A DNA stretch of 64,000 nucleotides from Flavobacterium jejuense (GCF_006491595.2 NZ_VEVQ02000005.1:124001-188000); one strand, 5' to 3'. Positions 1 through 6,794 are shown, counted from the stretch's first letter. Notes: generated from the sequence alone by a model not told the origin. A program made the numbers and translations.

Positions 1-299
1 ACATTAAAAATAAAACTCGTTAAAGCATCATACATATTTTGCGTTAATGGTACTTTTGTATATTTTTTAAGACCATTTTGAGCCTCTTTACTATCTACGT
101 CAAGCAAATAAAGCGCCTCATTTTCAGTGATTTCTTGACCTACTTTAACATTCTTTGTATGCCCATAACCTATTGTTAAAGTGCCTTTTACTTGACTTAA
201 AGAAGTTATTTTTGTATTTGGTTGTAAATCATCGTATGCTAAACTTCTAAACTGCTCATAAGATTTTAAATGATTTAAACCGTTATTAGATATTGTCAT
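1..299 (-). CDS. Phage endolysin, GH24 lysozyme (N-terminal part; runs off the left edge)
   Basis: The reading frame starts with ATG at 299 and stays open to base 1, giving 99 residues of an incomplete protein. It shows the signature of the T4/lambdoid muramidase family (GH24): YEQFRSLAYDD with the candidate catalytic Glu at residue 15, then TLTIGYGHT around residues 46-54, then G-x-EIT-x-NEALYLL. Such enzymes cleave the glycan of peptidoglycan at the end of a phage cycle. No signal peptide is visible, so it would need a holin, and the gene just upstream (286-513) looks like one and overlaps it by 14 nt. The motif run makes the family call firm. The C-terminal half lies outside the window. 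Confidence 0.85.
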   Translation of the reverse strand, partial: MTISNNGLNHLKSYEQFRSLAYDDLQPNTKITSLSQVKGTLTIGYGHTKNVKVGQEITENEALYLLDVDSKEAQNGLKKYTKVPLTQNMYDALTSFIFN

Positions 300-513
300 T
301 TGATTTTGATTTATCAGGTAAAAAATTACCTTTGTGGTTAAAAATGAAATCTATTGGATTAATTTCTTTTTTCTTTACAGTCGCTTTAGGTTTATTCAAA
401 ACTTTGATTTTATAAATCAATATAAACGGAGAAGTTAAGACTAAAACTAAAGAAACAAACGGAATTGAGAAAATAATCAATAGAAAAAGAATAATTCCAA
501 AAAAATATTTCAT
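286..513 (-). CDS. Small membrane protein, probable holin
   Basis: This 75 aa protein has a long hydrophobic N-terminal stretch (about residues 3-35, one or two membrane helices) followed by a lysine-rich soluble tail. It lies directly before the endolysin gene, and its last 14 nt contain the endolysin start (ATG at 299), which suggests translational coupling. Small size, membrane helices, charged tail and position all fit a holin, but there is no recognisable family motif. Its own ATG (513-511) shares the palindrome CATG with the start codon of the opposite-strand PLD-like gene, so its promoter must lie inside that gene or transcription must read through it. Confidence 0.55.
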   Translation of the reverse strand: MKYFFGIILFLLIIFSIPFVSLVLVLTSPFILIYKIKVLNKPKATVKKKEINPIDFIFNHKGNFLPDKSKSNDNI

Positions 514-913
514 GGATATACTTAATAAAATTAATACATATAAAGCAATAATTAAAATTATAAACGAATCAAAAGACTATTTAATACTTATTACTCCATA
601 CGTTAAACTGAATGATGAATTAAAAAAGTGTTTTATCCAATGTAAAACAAAGGACAAAACACTAATATTTAGAGAACAAATAAACTATAATGATTATAAA
701 TTTTTACAATCGGTAGGGTTTTCTTTAGTTAGAAATTTTGACCTACATAGTAAAATATACTTAAATCATAATGAAATTTTATTTTCTAGTATGAATCTTT
801 ATGAATACTCTATTAATAATAACTTAGAAAGTTCAGTTTTGTTACAACAAAATGAAGTAAAAAAAGAAAGTTTAAAAGTAATAGAAGATATCCTAAAAAA
901 TATTCGGAAATAA
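512..913 (+). CDS. PLD-like (single HKD-type motif) protein inside the prophage
   Basis: This 133 aa protein carries a phospholipase D/nuclease-type motif near its C-terminus: H79-S-K81 followed by F-S-S93-M-N95, matching the HxK...GSxN pattern of PLDc_2 domains. The Asp expected five residues after the Lys is replaced by His (Asn on either side). One motif per chain would require dimerisation, as in Nuc/BfiI-type nucleases. It is the only clear plus-strand gene in the element. Its start overlaps the start of the holin-like gene (CATG) and its last 21 nt overlap the 3' end of the 143 aa gene. Such an antisense cargo gene may be expressed from the lysogen, for example as a defence or exclusion factor. 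That role is inference, and loss of the Asp may mean a non-catalytic fold. Confidence 0.6.
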   Translation: MDILNKINTYKAIIKIINESKDYLILITPYVKLNDELKKCFIQCKTKDKTLIFREQINYNDYKFLQSVGFSLVRNFDLHSKIYLNHNEILFSSMNLYEYSINNNLESSVLLQQNEVKKESLKVIEDILKNIRK

Positions 914-1324
914 TTTTTGAAGATATTTTCTATCTGATTCAGAATCCATTTCACGCAAAATCCACTGAGTTAAATCTAGCTTTTCTCCAAAAATATCCCA
1001 AGTTGAACCACCACCAAGATTACTATAAGCGCGCTCACCAAAATAATAAGAAACAAGCTTATAATTAGCTTCTGTTGAAATATCTTTTAGAACAGACTTA
1101 ATATCATCTATAGAAGTCCACCAATCTAACCCCATGATCTGAAAGAGACGTTCGCTTAAAGCTTTAGCCTTTTCTTGTGAAATTGTAGCGGTAGCGGTAT
1201 TTTGATTATTTATATTTGTATCATTATTAGGATTAGGAATAACATAATTAGAATCATGTTCTTTTTTTTTCTTATCACTAGTGAGAAAAAAATATCCTAT
1301 TACAAGTAAAAAAAAATACATCAT
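893..1324 (-). CDS. Membrane-anchored phage structural-type protein with annexin-like C-terminal domain
   Basis: This 143 aa protein starts with a hydrophobic helix (residues 2-15), then KKKK, then an Asn/Thr-rich linker (about 25-48). The C-terminal domain (about 50-140) is predicted helical. Its spacing of A-L-SERLF, G-LD-W-T-S-IDDI, Y-YFG and L-D-L-x-x-W-ILREM-D-x-x-x-x-x-YLQKLF resembles an annexin-type repeat by eye. The gene is the last of the structural block, 2 nt after the basic 78 aa gene. An N-in membrane anchor with a soluble domain suits a virion membrane protein of a membrane-containing phage. The annexin resemblance is weak and needs a profile comparison. ATG at 1321 is an alternative start. 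Confidence 0.5.
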   Translation of the reverse strand: MMYFFLLVIGYFFLTSDKKKKEHDSNYVIPNPNNDTNINNQNTATATISQEKAKALSERLFQIMGLDWWTSIDDIKSVLKDISTEANYKLVSYYFGERAYSNLGGGSTWDIFGEKLDLTQWILREMDSESDRKYLQKLFPNIF

Positions 1325-1326
1325 AA

Positions 1327-1563
1327 TTAATACATTGAACGTTTAATTAAAACAGGTCTTTGACGTGAATAACTAGAAGATTTTTTACCTTGTTTATAAG
1401 CTGTTTTTTTAGCTTTTTTTAACATAGGGTAAACATATTTTTTCATTTGCGCCTTTGTAGGCTTACGGACTGTTTTTTTCTTTTTAGAAGTAGATTTTGT
1501 TCCTAACAAAGAACCAACTGTTTTATTCACGCTATTAGCGACCATATCCAAAGGATTTGCCAT
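1327..1563 (-). CDS. Small highly basic protein, possibly genome-binding virion protein
   Basis: This 78 aa protein is extremely rich in Lys/Arg: KKKKTVRK around residues 28-35, KKAKKTAYKQGKK around 49-61, then SRQRPVLIKRS. The N-terminal 20 residues are uncharged apart from one or two positions and could form an amphipathic helix. It sits between the 48 aa and 143 aa genes in the structural block. Small basic proteins of this kind commonly bind packaged DNA or line the inside of small icosahedral capsids. That role is inferred from composition and place only, and no family is recognised. Confidence 0.5.
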   Translation of the reverse strand: MANPLDMVANSVNKTVGSLLGTKSTSKKKKTVRKPTKAQMKKYVYPMLKKAKKTAYKQGKKSSSYSRQRPVLIKRSMY

Positions 1564-1586
1564 AATATTTAAATATTAAACTAACA

Positions 1587-1733
1587 TTAGTTAGCTGGTT
1601 TATTAATAATTTCTTGCAGATACTCTGCATCGTTTTTTTGAATCCAACGCCTAACCTCTGTTAAAGTAGGTTTAGCGACATTTTTCGATTTTGTAACTTT
1701 TTTAGTTACAACAACATTTTTAGGTCTTGCCAT
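1587..1733 (-). CDS. 48 aa phage peptide sharing a C-terminal motif with its neighbour
   Basis: An open frame from ATG 1733 to TAA 1587 encodes 48 residues. The basic N-terminus (ARPKN, TKKVTKSKN) is followed by W-I-Q-K-N-D and then AEYLQEIINK near the C-terminus. The upstream 96 aa protein also ends in AEYLQSLINK, and the DNA is similar over that stretch, which argues that this frame is real and that the two tails are related. The arrangement of a basic head, short helix and shared tail suggests a minor virion or scaffold peptide. Function is unknown. Confidence 0.5.
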   Translation of the reverse strand: MARPKNVVVTKKVTKSKNVAKPTLTEVRRWIQKNDAEYLQEIINKPAN

Positions 1734-1752
1734 AAAAAATTATTTAAAATCA

Positions 1753-1776
1753 AAAACGAGGACTAATCCTCGTTTT
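1753..1776. terminator. Hairpin overlapping the stop codon of the 96 aa gene
   Basis: A perfect 10-bp stem (AAAACGAGGA / TCCTCGTTTT) closes a 4-nt loop that contains the TAG stop of the 1763-2053 gene. On the minus strand it is followed by a T-rich stretch. It could act as a partial terminator or an RNA-processing/stability element separating the upstream structural genes from the 48, 78 and 143 aa genes. Confidence 0.55.
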
Positions 1777-2053
1777 CAATTGATTTATTAATTAAACTTT
1801 GCAGATATTCTGCTGAACTAAACTTCATAACTTGGTAACGCAACCAAATAAAAACAACAGGAGAAAAGAGGTAAAAAGCGTTGCTTTTAAAAATCTTCGC
1901 ATAAAGTTGTTCACCTTTATTTTGACTATCAGGAAGTGCCTTTGTATGAAATGATTGTAAGTCATTAAAAGTACGGTCTAAATCAAACTCCGAATCAAAA
2001 GCCCAAGAAAAATACTCCATGTACAGGCGATGGAAAATTTTGAATAAATTCAT
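1763..2053 (-). CDS. 96 aa phage protein with one membrane segment
   Basis: This 96 aa protein has an aromatic N-terminus (NLFKIFHRLYMEYFSWAF), an acidic stretch, and a hydrophobic segment at about residues 60-76 (NAFYLFSPVVFIWLRY). It ends in AEYLQSLINK plus an acidic tail. The tail motif recurs in the adjacent 48 aa protein. It lies 16 nt downstream of the 275 aa gene in the structural block. A minor membrane or vertex component of the virion is plausible. No family is recognised. Confidence 0.5.
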   Translation of the reverse strand: MNLFKIFHRLYMEYFSWAFDSEFDLDRTFNDLQSFHTKALPDSQNKGEQLYAKIFKSNAFYLFSPVVFIWLRYQVMKFSSAEYLQSLINKSIENED

Positions 2054-2069
2054 TTTAAATTGTATTAAA

Positions 2070-2897
2070 TTAAAGTAATAAGAGCAAAGCTAACCAACCA
2101 AGACCAACACCGGATGGTTTACTTTCTTTAGGGTCAACCTTAATAGGTATATCAGAACCCGCTACGTTTAAAACAGTTTCGGTTTGACTACCAGTAGTAT
2201 CTGTACTACCAACATTTGCGTTATCAGCATTTACGTTAACACCACTAGTAACACCTGTACTGTTGGAAACACTACCAATATTTGAATTACCAGTATTTAT
2301 ATTTGAGCCACCAGAACTAACTTTTGGTTTTATTTCGTAAATTGGCATATTTTCATAACGCCAACGAAAAGCACCACCTCTAGCGTAAGGTACGCCACTA
2401 GCGATATACAACTCTCCGCTAGTAAAACCAACCTCTTTAACTTCAAAACCTTTATAAACTAAATCCATTACACTAATAAAAAGACTCGCTATAGCTTCCT
2501 CTCTCATTTTATGTCCTTTAGCGGAACACTTTACAAGTCTTTGACCACTTATAGCATCAGATTTGTAAGCCCAGATAAATTTCATTAAATTTTGTAAAGT
2601 TTCACTATTTGGATTATCCTCAAAACCCGACCATTTCAAAGCAAAAGGAATGTCAGCAACTATATCTTTTTTTGCTTCGGTAGGATTGTAAGAACTATTC
2701 CAACAAGATAAATCTAAACCATTTGCAAGAATGTTTGTTAAACCTCCTACAACATTCAAACCAAAACCATCCAAAGCACCTAAAATAGCACTAGGGTCAA
2801 GACTTGCGGTTCCGTTAGCAGAATCAATTAAATTACTTGCTCCTGCTGATACTGAACTCCCGCCAACGGCGGAAGTTAAAACACCTACTAACGGCAT
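2070..2897 (-). CDS. 275 aa Gly/Ser-rich phage protein with a C-terminal membrane anchor
   Basis: This protein follows the candidate capsid gene by 19 nt. The first 65 residues are Gly/Ala/Ser-rich and hydrophobic without charges, like a membrane-inserting segment. A folded middle part (about 70-200) contains two conserved-looking cysteines (C66, C124) and aromatic residues. A Gly/Asn/Ser/Thr-rich linker (about 200-250) leads to a terminal hydrophobic run GLGWLALLLLL. The design of a membrane-active N-terminus, flexible linker and C-terminal anchor suits a spike, vertex or membrane-penetration protein of a membrane-containing phage. This role is inference, as no homologue is recognised. Confidence 0.5.
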   Translation of the reverse strand: MPLVGVLTSAVGGSSVSAGASNLIDSANGTASLDPSAILGALDGFGLNVVGGLTNILANGLDLSCWNSSYNPTEAKKDIVADIPFALKWSGFEDNPNSETLQNLMKFIWAYKSDAISGQRLVKCSAKGHKMREEAIASLFISVMDLVYKGFEVKEVGFTSGELYIASGVPYARGGAFRWRYENMPIYEIKPKVSSGGSNINTGNSNIGSVSNSTGVTSGVNVNADNANVGSTDTTGSQTETVLNVAGSDIPIKVDPKESKPSGVGLGWLALLLLL

Positions 2898-2916
2898 ATT
2901 ATTTTTATTTTAATTG

Positions 2917-3759
2917 TTAACGAGAACACCCACAAGAAACGTCTTTCGTTTCTTTAATTAAAGTCATGTTAGACTGATTATGTTCTTCTGTTTTAATAAC
3001 ATAATTTTGAACTATTTTTTCAGTCATAACATACCTAACAACATACATTTCAGTACCAACTAAAGCAGACGGAAGTGTAATTTTAATATTTAAATTATCC
3101 AACAATCTAGGAAAGTTAAATAAAGAGAACGGTAAAGCAGTATCTACATTGTAACTTCCTACACCACGCTTAAAGGAATCTAAATAAAGCGTTTGAGCAT
3201 CATACTCACCCTTAAATTGATTTGAAGCGATTAACAACTGGTCAATAATGACATCCAAAGGATTGTTAAGGTAAACACCCTTAACAAATGAACCTAAATT
3301 ATAATTATGAACCTTTAAAGTATCATTTAAATAATATTTTTCAAAAATAGGTATATGAGAAGTGACACCCATATCTTGATAGGTAGCCATTTCAATCAAA
3401 CAAGCATCAACCGCTTGCCACGAATTTTGAATTTCAACAAATAAACTTAAACCATTTTTTAAATTCAAAACTGTTCCGAAAAATAAAGGAATATTGTAAA
3501 CTCCAGCACCCTTCTGAGTAGCATCCCAATAACTAGGGTCATTTGCTGAAAAAATTTGTAAAATATCTAGCAAATCACCTGAAAATATTTTTTCAATTTC
3601 TTTTTTGTCACTTCTCAAAGAAACGACAACTTTAATTTCATCCGTCAGTGTTAAAGCCTGAGCGGTTGCCGTTGACATTTGAAATGATAAAGAAGAAATA
3701 GATTCGTTTTCTATTTCATACTGTTTTTTTTCGCCCTTAGCGACTGTTAATTTTTGCAT
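2917..3759 (-). CDS. Candidate major capsid protein (possible double jelly-roll)
   Basis: This 280 aa protein is the largest in the structural block apart from Rep. It reads as almost all beta-strand: alternating hydrophobic runs such as EIKVVVSL, YNIPLFFGTVLNLK, LSLFVEI, ALPFSLFNFPRLL, LNIKITL and MYVVRYVM. Two halves look alike: an IPLFF...NLKNGLSLFVEI run near residue 95 and an LPFSLFNF...LDNLNIKITL run near residue 215. That pattern would be expected of a double jelly-roll protein like PM2 P2 or the FLiP capsid protein. It ends in SCGCSR. Size and position (after a one-helix membrane peptide, before the anchored 275 aa protein) support the capsid call. It cannot be confirmed by eye and needs a structure model. 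Confidence 0.5.
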   Translation of the reverse strand: MQKLTVAKGEKKQYEIENESISSLSFQMSTATAQALTLTDEIKVVVSLRSDKKEIEKIFSGDLLDILQIFSANDPSYWDATQKGAGVYNIPLFFGTVLNLKNGLSLFVEIQNSWQAVDACLIEMATYQDMGVTSHIPIFEKYYLNDTLKVHNYNLGSFVKGVYLNNPLDVIIDQLLIASNQFKGEYDAQTLYLDSFKRGVGSYNVDTALPFSLFNFPRLLDNLNIKITLPSALVGTEMYVVRYVMTEKIVQNYVIKTEEHNQSNMTLIKETKDVSCGCSR

Positions 3760-3761
3760 AA

Positions 3762-3905
3762 TTACGCTGTTGTTTTATTTCTACTTAATTTATTAGCCAA
3801 ATCAGGACTAGCCTTTGCGACTAAATCGACAATTTCGTTACTGAAAAATACACCTGCAATTAAAACTGCAATAGTGATGATCCAAGGAGATTTTAATAAT
3901 TTCAT
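3762..3905 (-). CDS. 47 aa single-helix membrane peptide
   Basis: An open frame from ATG 3905 to TAA 3762, just 2 nt before the candidate capsid gene, encodes 47 residues. There is one strong membrane helix (about residues 7-23, PWIITIAVLIAGVFFS), a short acidic region and a basic tail ending KLSRNKTTA. Such peptides are typical virion membrane components of small membrane-containing or filamentous phages. It is the first gene after the Rep-structural intergenic region and probably the first of the structural transcript. Confidence 0.6.
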   Translation of the reverse strand: MKLLKSPWIITIAVLIAGVFFSNEIVDLVAKASPDLANKLSRNKTTA

Positions 3906-3986
3906 TTGAATTGTTATTAATTAATAATTGATATAAACACAATATAATGGCAGATTTTACGAACAATTAAAATGCATGCATTTTTT
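3906..3986. other. Rep/structural intergenic region with two perfect palindromes; candidate origin or promoter
   Basis: This is the only sizeable gap inside the phage block. It holds a 16-bp perfect palindrome (AAAATGCATGCATTTT, 3969-3984) right behind the rep stop codon and a 14-bp one (TTATTAATTAATAA, 3914-3927) just before the next start. A near-consensus promoter (TTG, 17 nt, TATATTGT on the minus strand) lies between them. The GC-poor palindromes could mark a rolling-circle nick region, a terminator or an operator. No nick site is recognised. Confidence 0.4.
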
Positions 3987-5945
3987 TTAATAAAGAGTAT
4001 TCAAAGAAAAATGATTTTCTTTTCGAAGTGCATCAAACGAAATAAGCTTAGGATTATGAAATAATTTTGAAGCGTAAGTTCTATCGATTAAAAAATTTTC
4101 GTAATACTTAGCAAAGTCAGTTCTTACATTTCTAAATGAATAAGTAGTTTTTACCGTGTTTTTAAAAATATTAAACTTTTCCAAATCCTTTTTTAAGGTT
4201 TTTATAGCAGTTTCTTTTAAAGCTAATTCATGAACTATTAAATCAAAAGCTTTACCTTCATTAAACTTATCTAAAACTATTTTAAGACGTGATGTTTGAA
4301 TTTTAGACATATTCATATTTCGCTTTTTTGTAGCTGTTAATTTCTGATAAGCTGTTTTTCCAAAAGCTTTAATGTAATTTTTTGCTTTTCGCTCAGCTTC
4401 TATATTATACTTTTCAATAAGTTCTATAGTAGTATTAGTTTGTTCAACTTCCTTAATCTGAAAAAAATCTATTTCCTCTTTAAAACGCTTAAAAATCAAT
4501 TTAAATAAGTCATCACTAAAACTAGCCTCTTTACTTTCAACAATATTAGCTTTAGACCAATTTAATTTAAATTCCATTAAATCCATAAATCCTAAGCTTT
4601 GTTCGTGTTTTTTCAATTTTGCATCTGTAAATAAAAAAAATTCATGTTTTTTATGTAGAGATTTATCTATGATTTTATATTCTTGAAACATATCTTTGGT
4701 TATATTATTAATAACCTTAAATTGTCTAGCACGTTCTTTATTTCGTTGTAAATGCATATTATATCTACCTACTAAATTATAGGACTTCTTTAAAAATTTC
4801 CAATCAGGACAATTTTTGCGAAACACTTCCCTTTTATAAAGCGTACTCAAATATGTGTTAGTAAAACTCATTTCATATCTTAAAATCTTATTAGCTTCCT
4901 GCACTAAACTAGAAGTTTTAAATACTAACAAACTTTCAAATTCTTTAATAAATTGCTGATGCTCATTTGTAAGTACGTAAGTATTATAAAAGTCAAAAAT
5001 ACAATCCTCAACCTTACCCTGTTTTTGCTCATAAATCTTTTCAAAATGAGCTCTAAAAATCATTTTTGCAGGCAATAAAAGTTTAGAATTAGAATCAAAT
5101 TTATCTTTATTTATTGCTTGTATTTTTTTAAAATCTGCATGCATAAATTCAGCGCCTTTGTGATAAATCTTAAAGTAAAATCCATCAGTAGAATGGCGAA
5201 AAGCAAAGGACGTATCATAATCTTGTTTTATTACGGTGTTTTTTTTAACTCTAGAATGGTATATTTTTTTTTGCGCCAAAAGATAATCAATAGCCATTTC
5301 TTTACTGGCGAAAAATTGATTATAACAGAGGTCTAAACGTTTAACTTCAACATCTTCTAATCTAAAGAGATTAAAGTTTTGAATACCAAGTAATACTGAT
5401 AAATCTTGAAAAAAAGTACTAATAAATTCTACTAAACGGATTCTTAAATCCTTTAGTTGTCCTTCAAATTCTCTAATAAAAAAAGGGTTTTTTCGGTATC
5501 GTTCACTTTCAATATTAGGGACAAATTGAGCTATGTTATGACCGTAAAAATACTTAGGTATTGAAAGTTCAAATTTTAAAGTATCAGTGTTTTCATTTAC
5601 ACTAAACTTACACGACGAATCACTTGAAGCGGTTGTTATATTTCCGTGAACAGGAAAAAAGAAAAAATCCTTTTTATCATATGATTCGACTATTGCGCCT
5701 TGTCTTTTTTTAACTATACCATAATTAGTAATAGACTTTCGTTTAAAATAATCGTCATCTATATCTTCGACGACACCCTCGTTTATAAATTTACGTGTTC
5801 TACTAATGTATTTATTCTCATAATCGAGTAAACGCTCATAAAGTAATCTATTAAATTCATTTACATATTTACGACCTCTATGCGCGTTTAAATCGATTTT
5901 ATCTAAATTAACATTATGTAGTAAAAATGTTACTGTATCTAACAT
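3987..5945 (-). CDS. Phage replication initiator, filamentous-phage gpII/CRI-like
   Basis: This 652 aa protein matches several landmarks of the gene II/Phage_CRI replication initiators of filamentous phages. It opens MLDTVTFLL, as gpII opens MIDMLVL. It has YGHNIAQF at residues 134-141 (gpII has QGHNVFG), VKRLDLCYN at 201-209 (gpII ISRIDATF), FYFKIYHKGAEF at 256-267 (gpII VAYLKHVEL) and ILRYEMSF at 354-361 (gpII LVRFEARI). The family nicks the plus-strand origin and drives rolling-circle replication. It is about 240 residues longer than gpII, with a Lys-rich C-terminal part that may bind DNA. Its ATG overlaps the stop of the preceding 49 aa gene by 1 nt. The comparison to gpII is from memory of that family, so detection of distant homology should be confirmed. 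Confidence 0.75.
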   Translation of the reverse strand: MLDTVTFLLHNVNLDKIDLNAHRGRKYVNEFNRLLYERLLDYENKYISRTRKFINEGVVEDIDDDYFKRKSITNYGIVKKRQGAIVESYDKKDFFFFPVHGNITTASSDSSCKFSVNENTDTLKFELSIPKYFYGHNIAQFVPNIESERYRKNPFFIREFEGQLKDLRIRLVEFISTFFQDLSVLLGIQNFNLFRLEDVEVKRLDLCYNQFFASKEMAIDYLLAQKKIYHSRVKKNTVIKQDYDTSFAFRHSTDGFYFKIYHKGAEFMHADFKKIQAINKDKFDSNSKLLLPAKMIFRAHFEKIYEQKQGKVEDCIFDFYNTYVLTNEHQQFIKEFESLLVFKTSSLVQEANKILRYEMSFTNTYLSTLYKREVFRKNCPDWKFLKKSYNLVGRYNMHLQRNKERARQFKVINNITKDMFQEYKIIDKSLHKKHEFFLFTDAKLKKHEQSLGFMDLMEFKLNWSKANIVESKEASFSDDLFKLIFKRFKEEIDFFQIKEVEQTNTTIELIEKYNIEAERKAKNYIKAFGKTAYQKLTATKKRNMNMSKIQTSRLKIVLDKFNEGKAFDLIVHELALKETAIKTLKKDLEKFNIFKNTVKTTYSFRNVRTDFAKYYENFLIDRTYASKLFHNPKLISFDALRKENHFSLNTLY

Positions 5946-6094
5946 TATTTATCAAATGAATAAATATACGTTAACCTAGCCATTAAAATAGCATCAATAA
6001 ACCATAAAAAAAAATGATAAAAATCACCAAAATAAACTGTTAAAAAACTAACAAGAGCAAAAAAAACTAGATTTATATAATATAAGAATTTCAT
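5945..6094 (-). CDS. 49 aa hydrophobic peptide upstream of rep
   Basis: An open frame from ATG 6094 to TAA 5945 encodes 49 residues that are almost entirely hydrophobic/aromatic, with two probable membrane helices. The stop TAA and the rep ATG share one base, so the genes are likely translationally coupled. It could be a membrane protein tethering replication, or a small virion/egress peptide. Function is unknown. Confidence 0.5.
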   Translation of the reverse strand: MKFLYYINLVFFALVSFLTVYFGDFYHFFLWFIDAILMARLTYIYSFDK

Positions 6095-6098
6095 AATT

Positions 6099-6269
6099 TT
6101 ATTTTTTAAATTTTATTTTTGGTTTCCAAACTCCAATAGCAGAACGAAAAAAAACGTTTTCAGACATATAGCAACAATGTACTGTAACTACTGAATTACA
6201 ATAATTACAAACGTGTAAAAAGGGAAACCATTTATCAGGATAAAAATCTTGTTTTACTATAACTTTCAT
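6099..6269 (-). CDS. Small Cys-rich (zinc-ribbon-like) phage protein
   Basis: The likely start is ATG 6269, giving 56 aa. A longer frame uses TTG at 6287 and would overlap the upstream gene. A C-N-Y-C pair followed by a C-C pair eleven residues later could coordinate zinc. The C-terminus is basic (KPKIKFKK). It lies 4 nt after the 91 aa gene in the early cluster. Such mini zinc-finger proteins often bind nucleic acid. The function here is not known. Confidence 0.5.
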   Translation of the reverse strand: MKVIVKQDFYPDKWFPFLHVCNYCNSVVTVHCCYMSENVFFRSAIGVWKPKIKFKK

Positions 6270-6273
6270 AACA

Positions 6274-6549
6274 TTAATAATTTTCAATTAAACAAAGAAG
6301 TTCCCATTCATACATGCCAAAAAAAGAAGTAACAGAATTATTTAAATAATACGATTTAACATTAATTTTTTGATGAATAGGTAAATTACAATATAAATCA
6401 TTTACCAAATGATAAACAGTTAATTCAGGTCTAACAATATCTTTTTTACTAAAAATATAAGCGTCTTTTACTTCTATATTATTCAAATCACTTGTGATCA
6501 TTAATTGATTATCAAATTCGTTTTTATTTTTATTTTGTTTTTTTTTCAT
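6274..6549 (-). CDS. Hypothetical early phage protein, 91 aa
   Basis: This small protein has a basic N-terminus (KKKQNKNKN) and otherwise mixed composition, with no recognisable motif. Its ATG shares one base with the stop of the preceding 81 aa gene (TAATG arrangement), placing it in the tightly packed early cluster upstream of rep. Function is unknown. Confidence 0.5.
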   Translation of the reverse strand: MKKKQNKNKNEFDNQLMITSDLNNIEVKDAYIFSKKDIVRPELTVYHLVNDLYCNLPIHQKINVKSYYLNNSVTSFFGMYEWELLCLIENY

Positions 6550-6794
6550 TATAACAATGATTTTATTAATTCTTTATAAAATGAAGCTTGAAATTTAAAT
6601 TTTCGAAAATAACCATCACGATAACTTTCATATTTTTGTTTTACACTAACAACAACATCAGAAAGAATAGCCGTTTCTGTTGTATAACCGTCTTTTGCTA
6701 TTAAATAAGTTAAATCATATTTCAAGCCCTGATAATCAATAAATAAGCGTTGACACTCATTTACATATTCCTTAAAGTCTTTAGGAGCGTTCAT
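6549..6794 (-). CDS. Hypothetical early phage protein, 81 aa
   Basis: This small, probably helical protein with many aromatic and charged residues has no recognised family. Its first 14 nt (ATGAACGCTCCTAA) are also the last 14 nt of the preceding 77 aa gene, one of three such 14-nt overlaps in this element. It belongs to the early cluster and its function is unknown. Confidence 0.5.
   Translation of the reverse strand: MNAPKDFKEYVNECQRLFIDYQGLKYDLTYLIAKDGYTTETAILSDVVVSVKQKYESYRDGYFRKFKFQASFYKELIKSLL

Noticed and set aside
2731..2913. Plus-strand 60 aa frame inside the phage block
   Set aside because: It is entirely antisense to the 275 aa protein gene and has no supporting features.
6099..6287. 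TTG start of the Cys-rich phage protein with a fourth 14-nt overlap
   Set aside because: An ATG at 6269 lies 4 nt after the preceding stop and needs no overlap, so I did not count it among the 14-nt overlaps.
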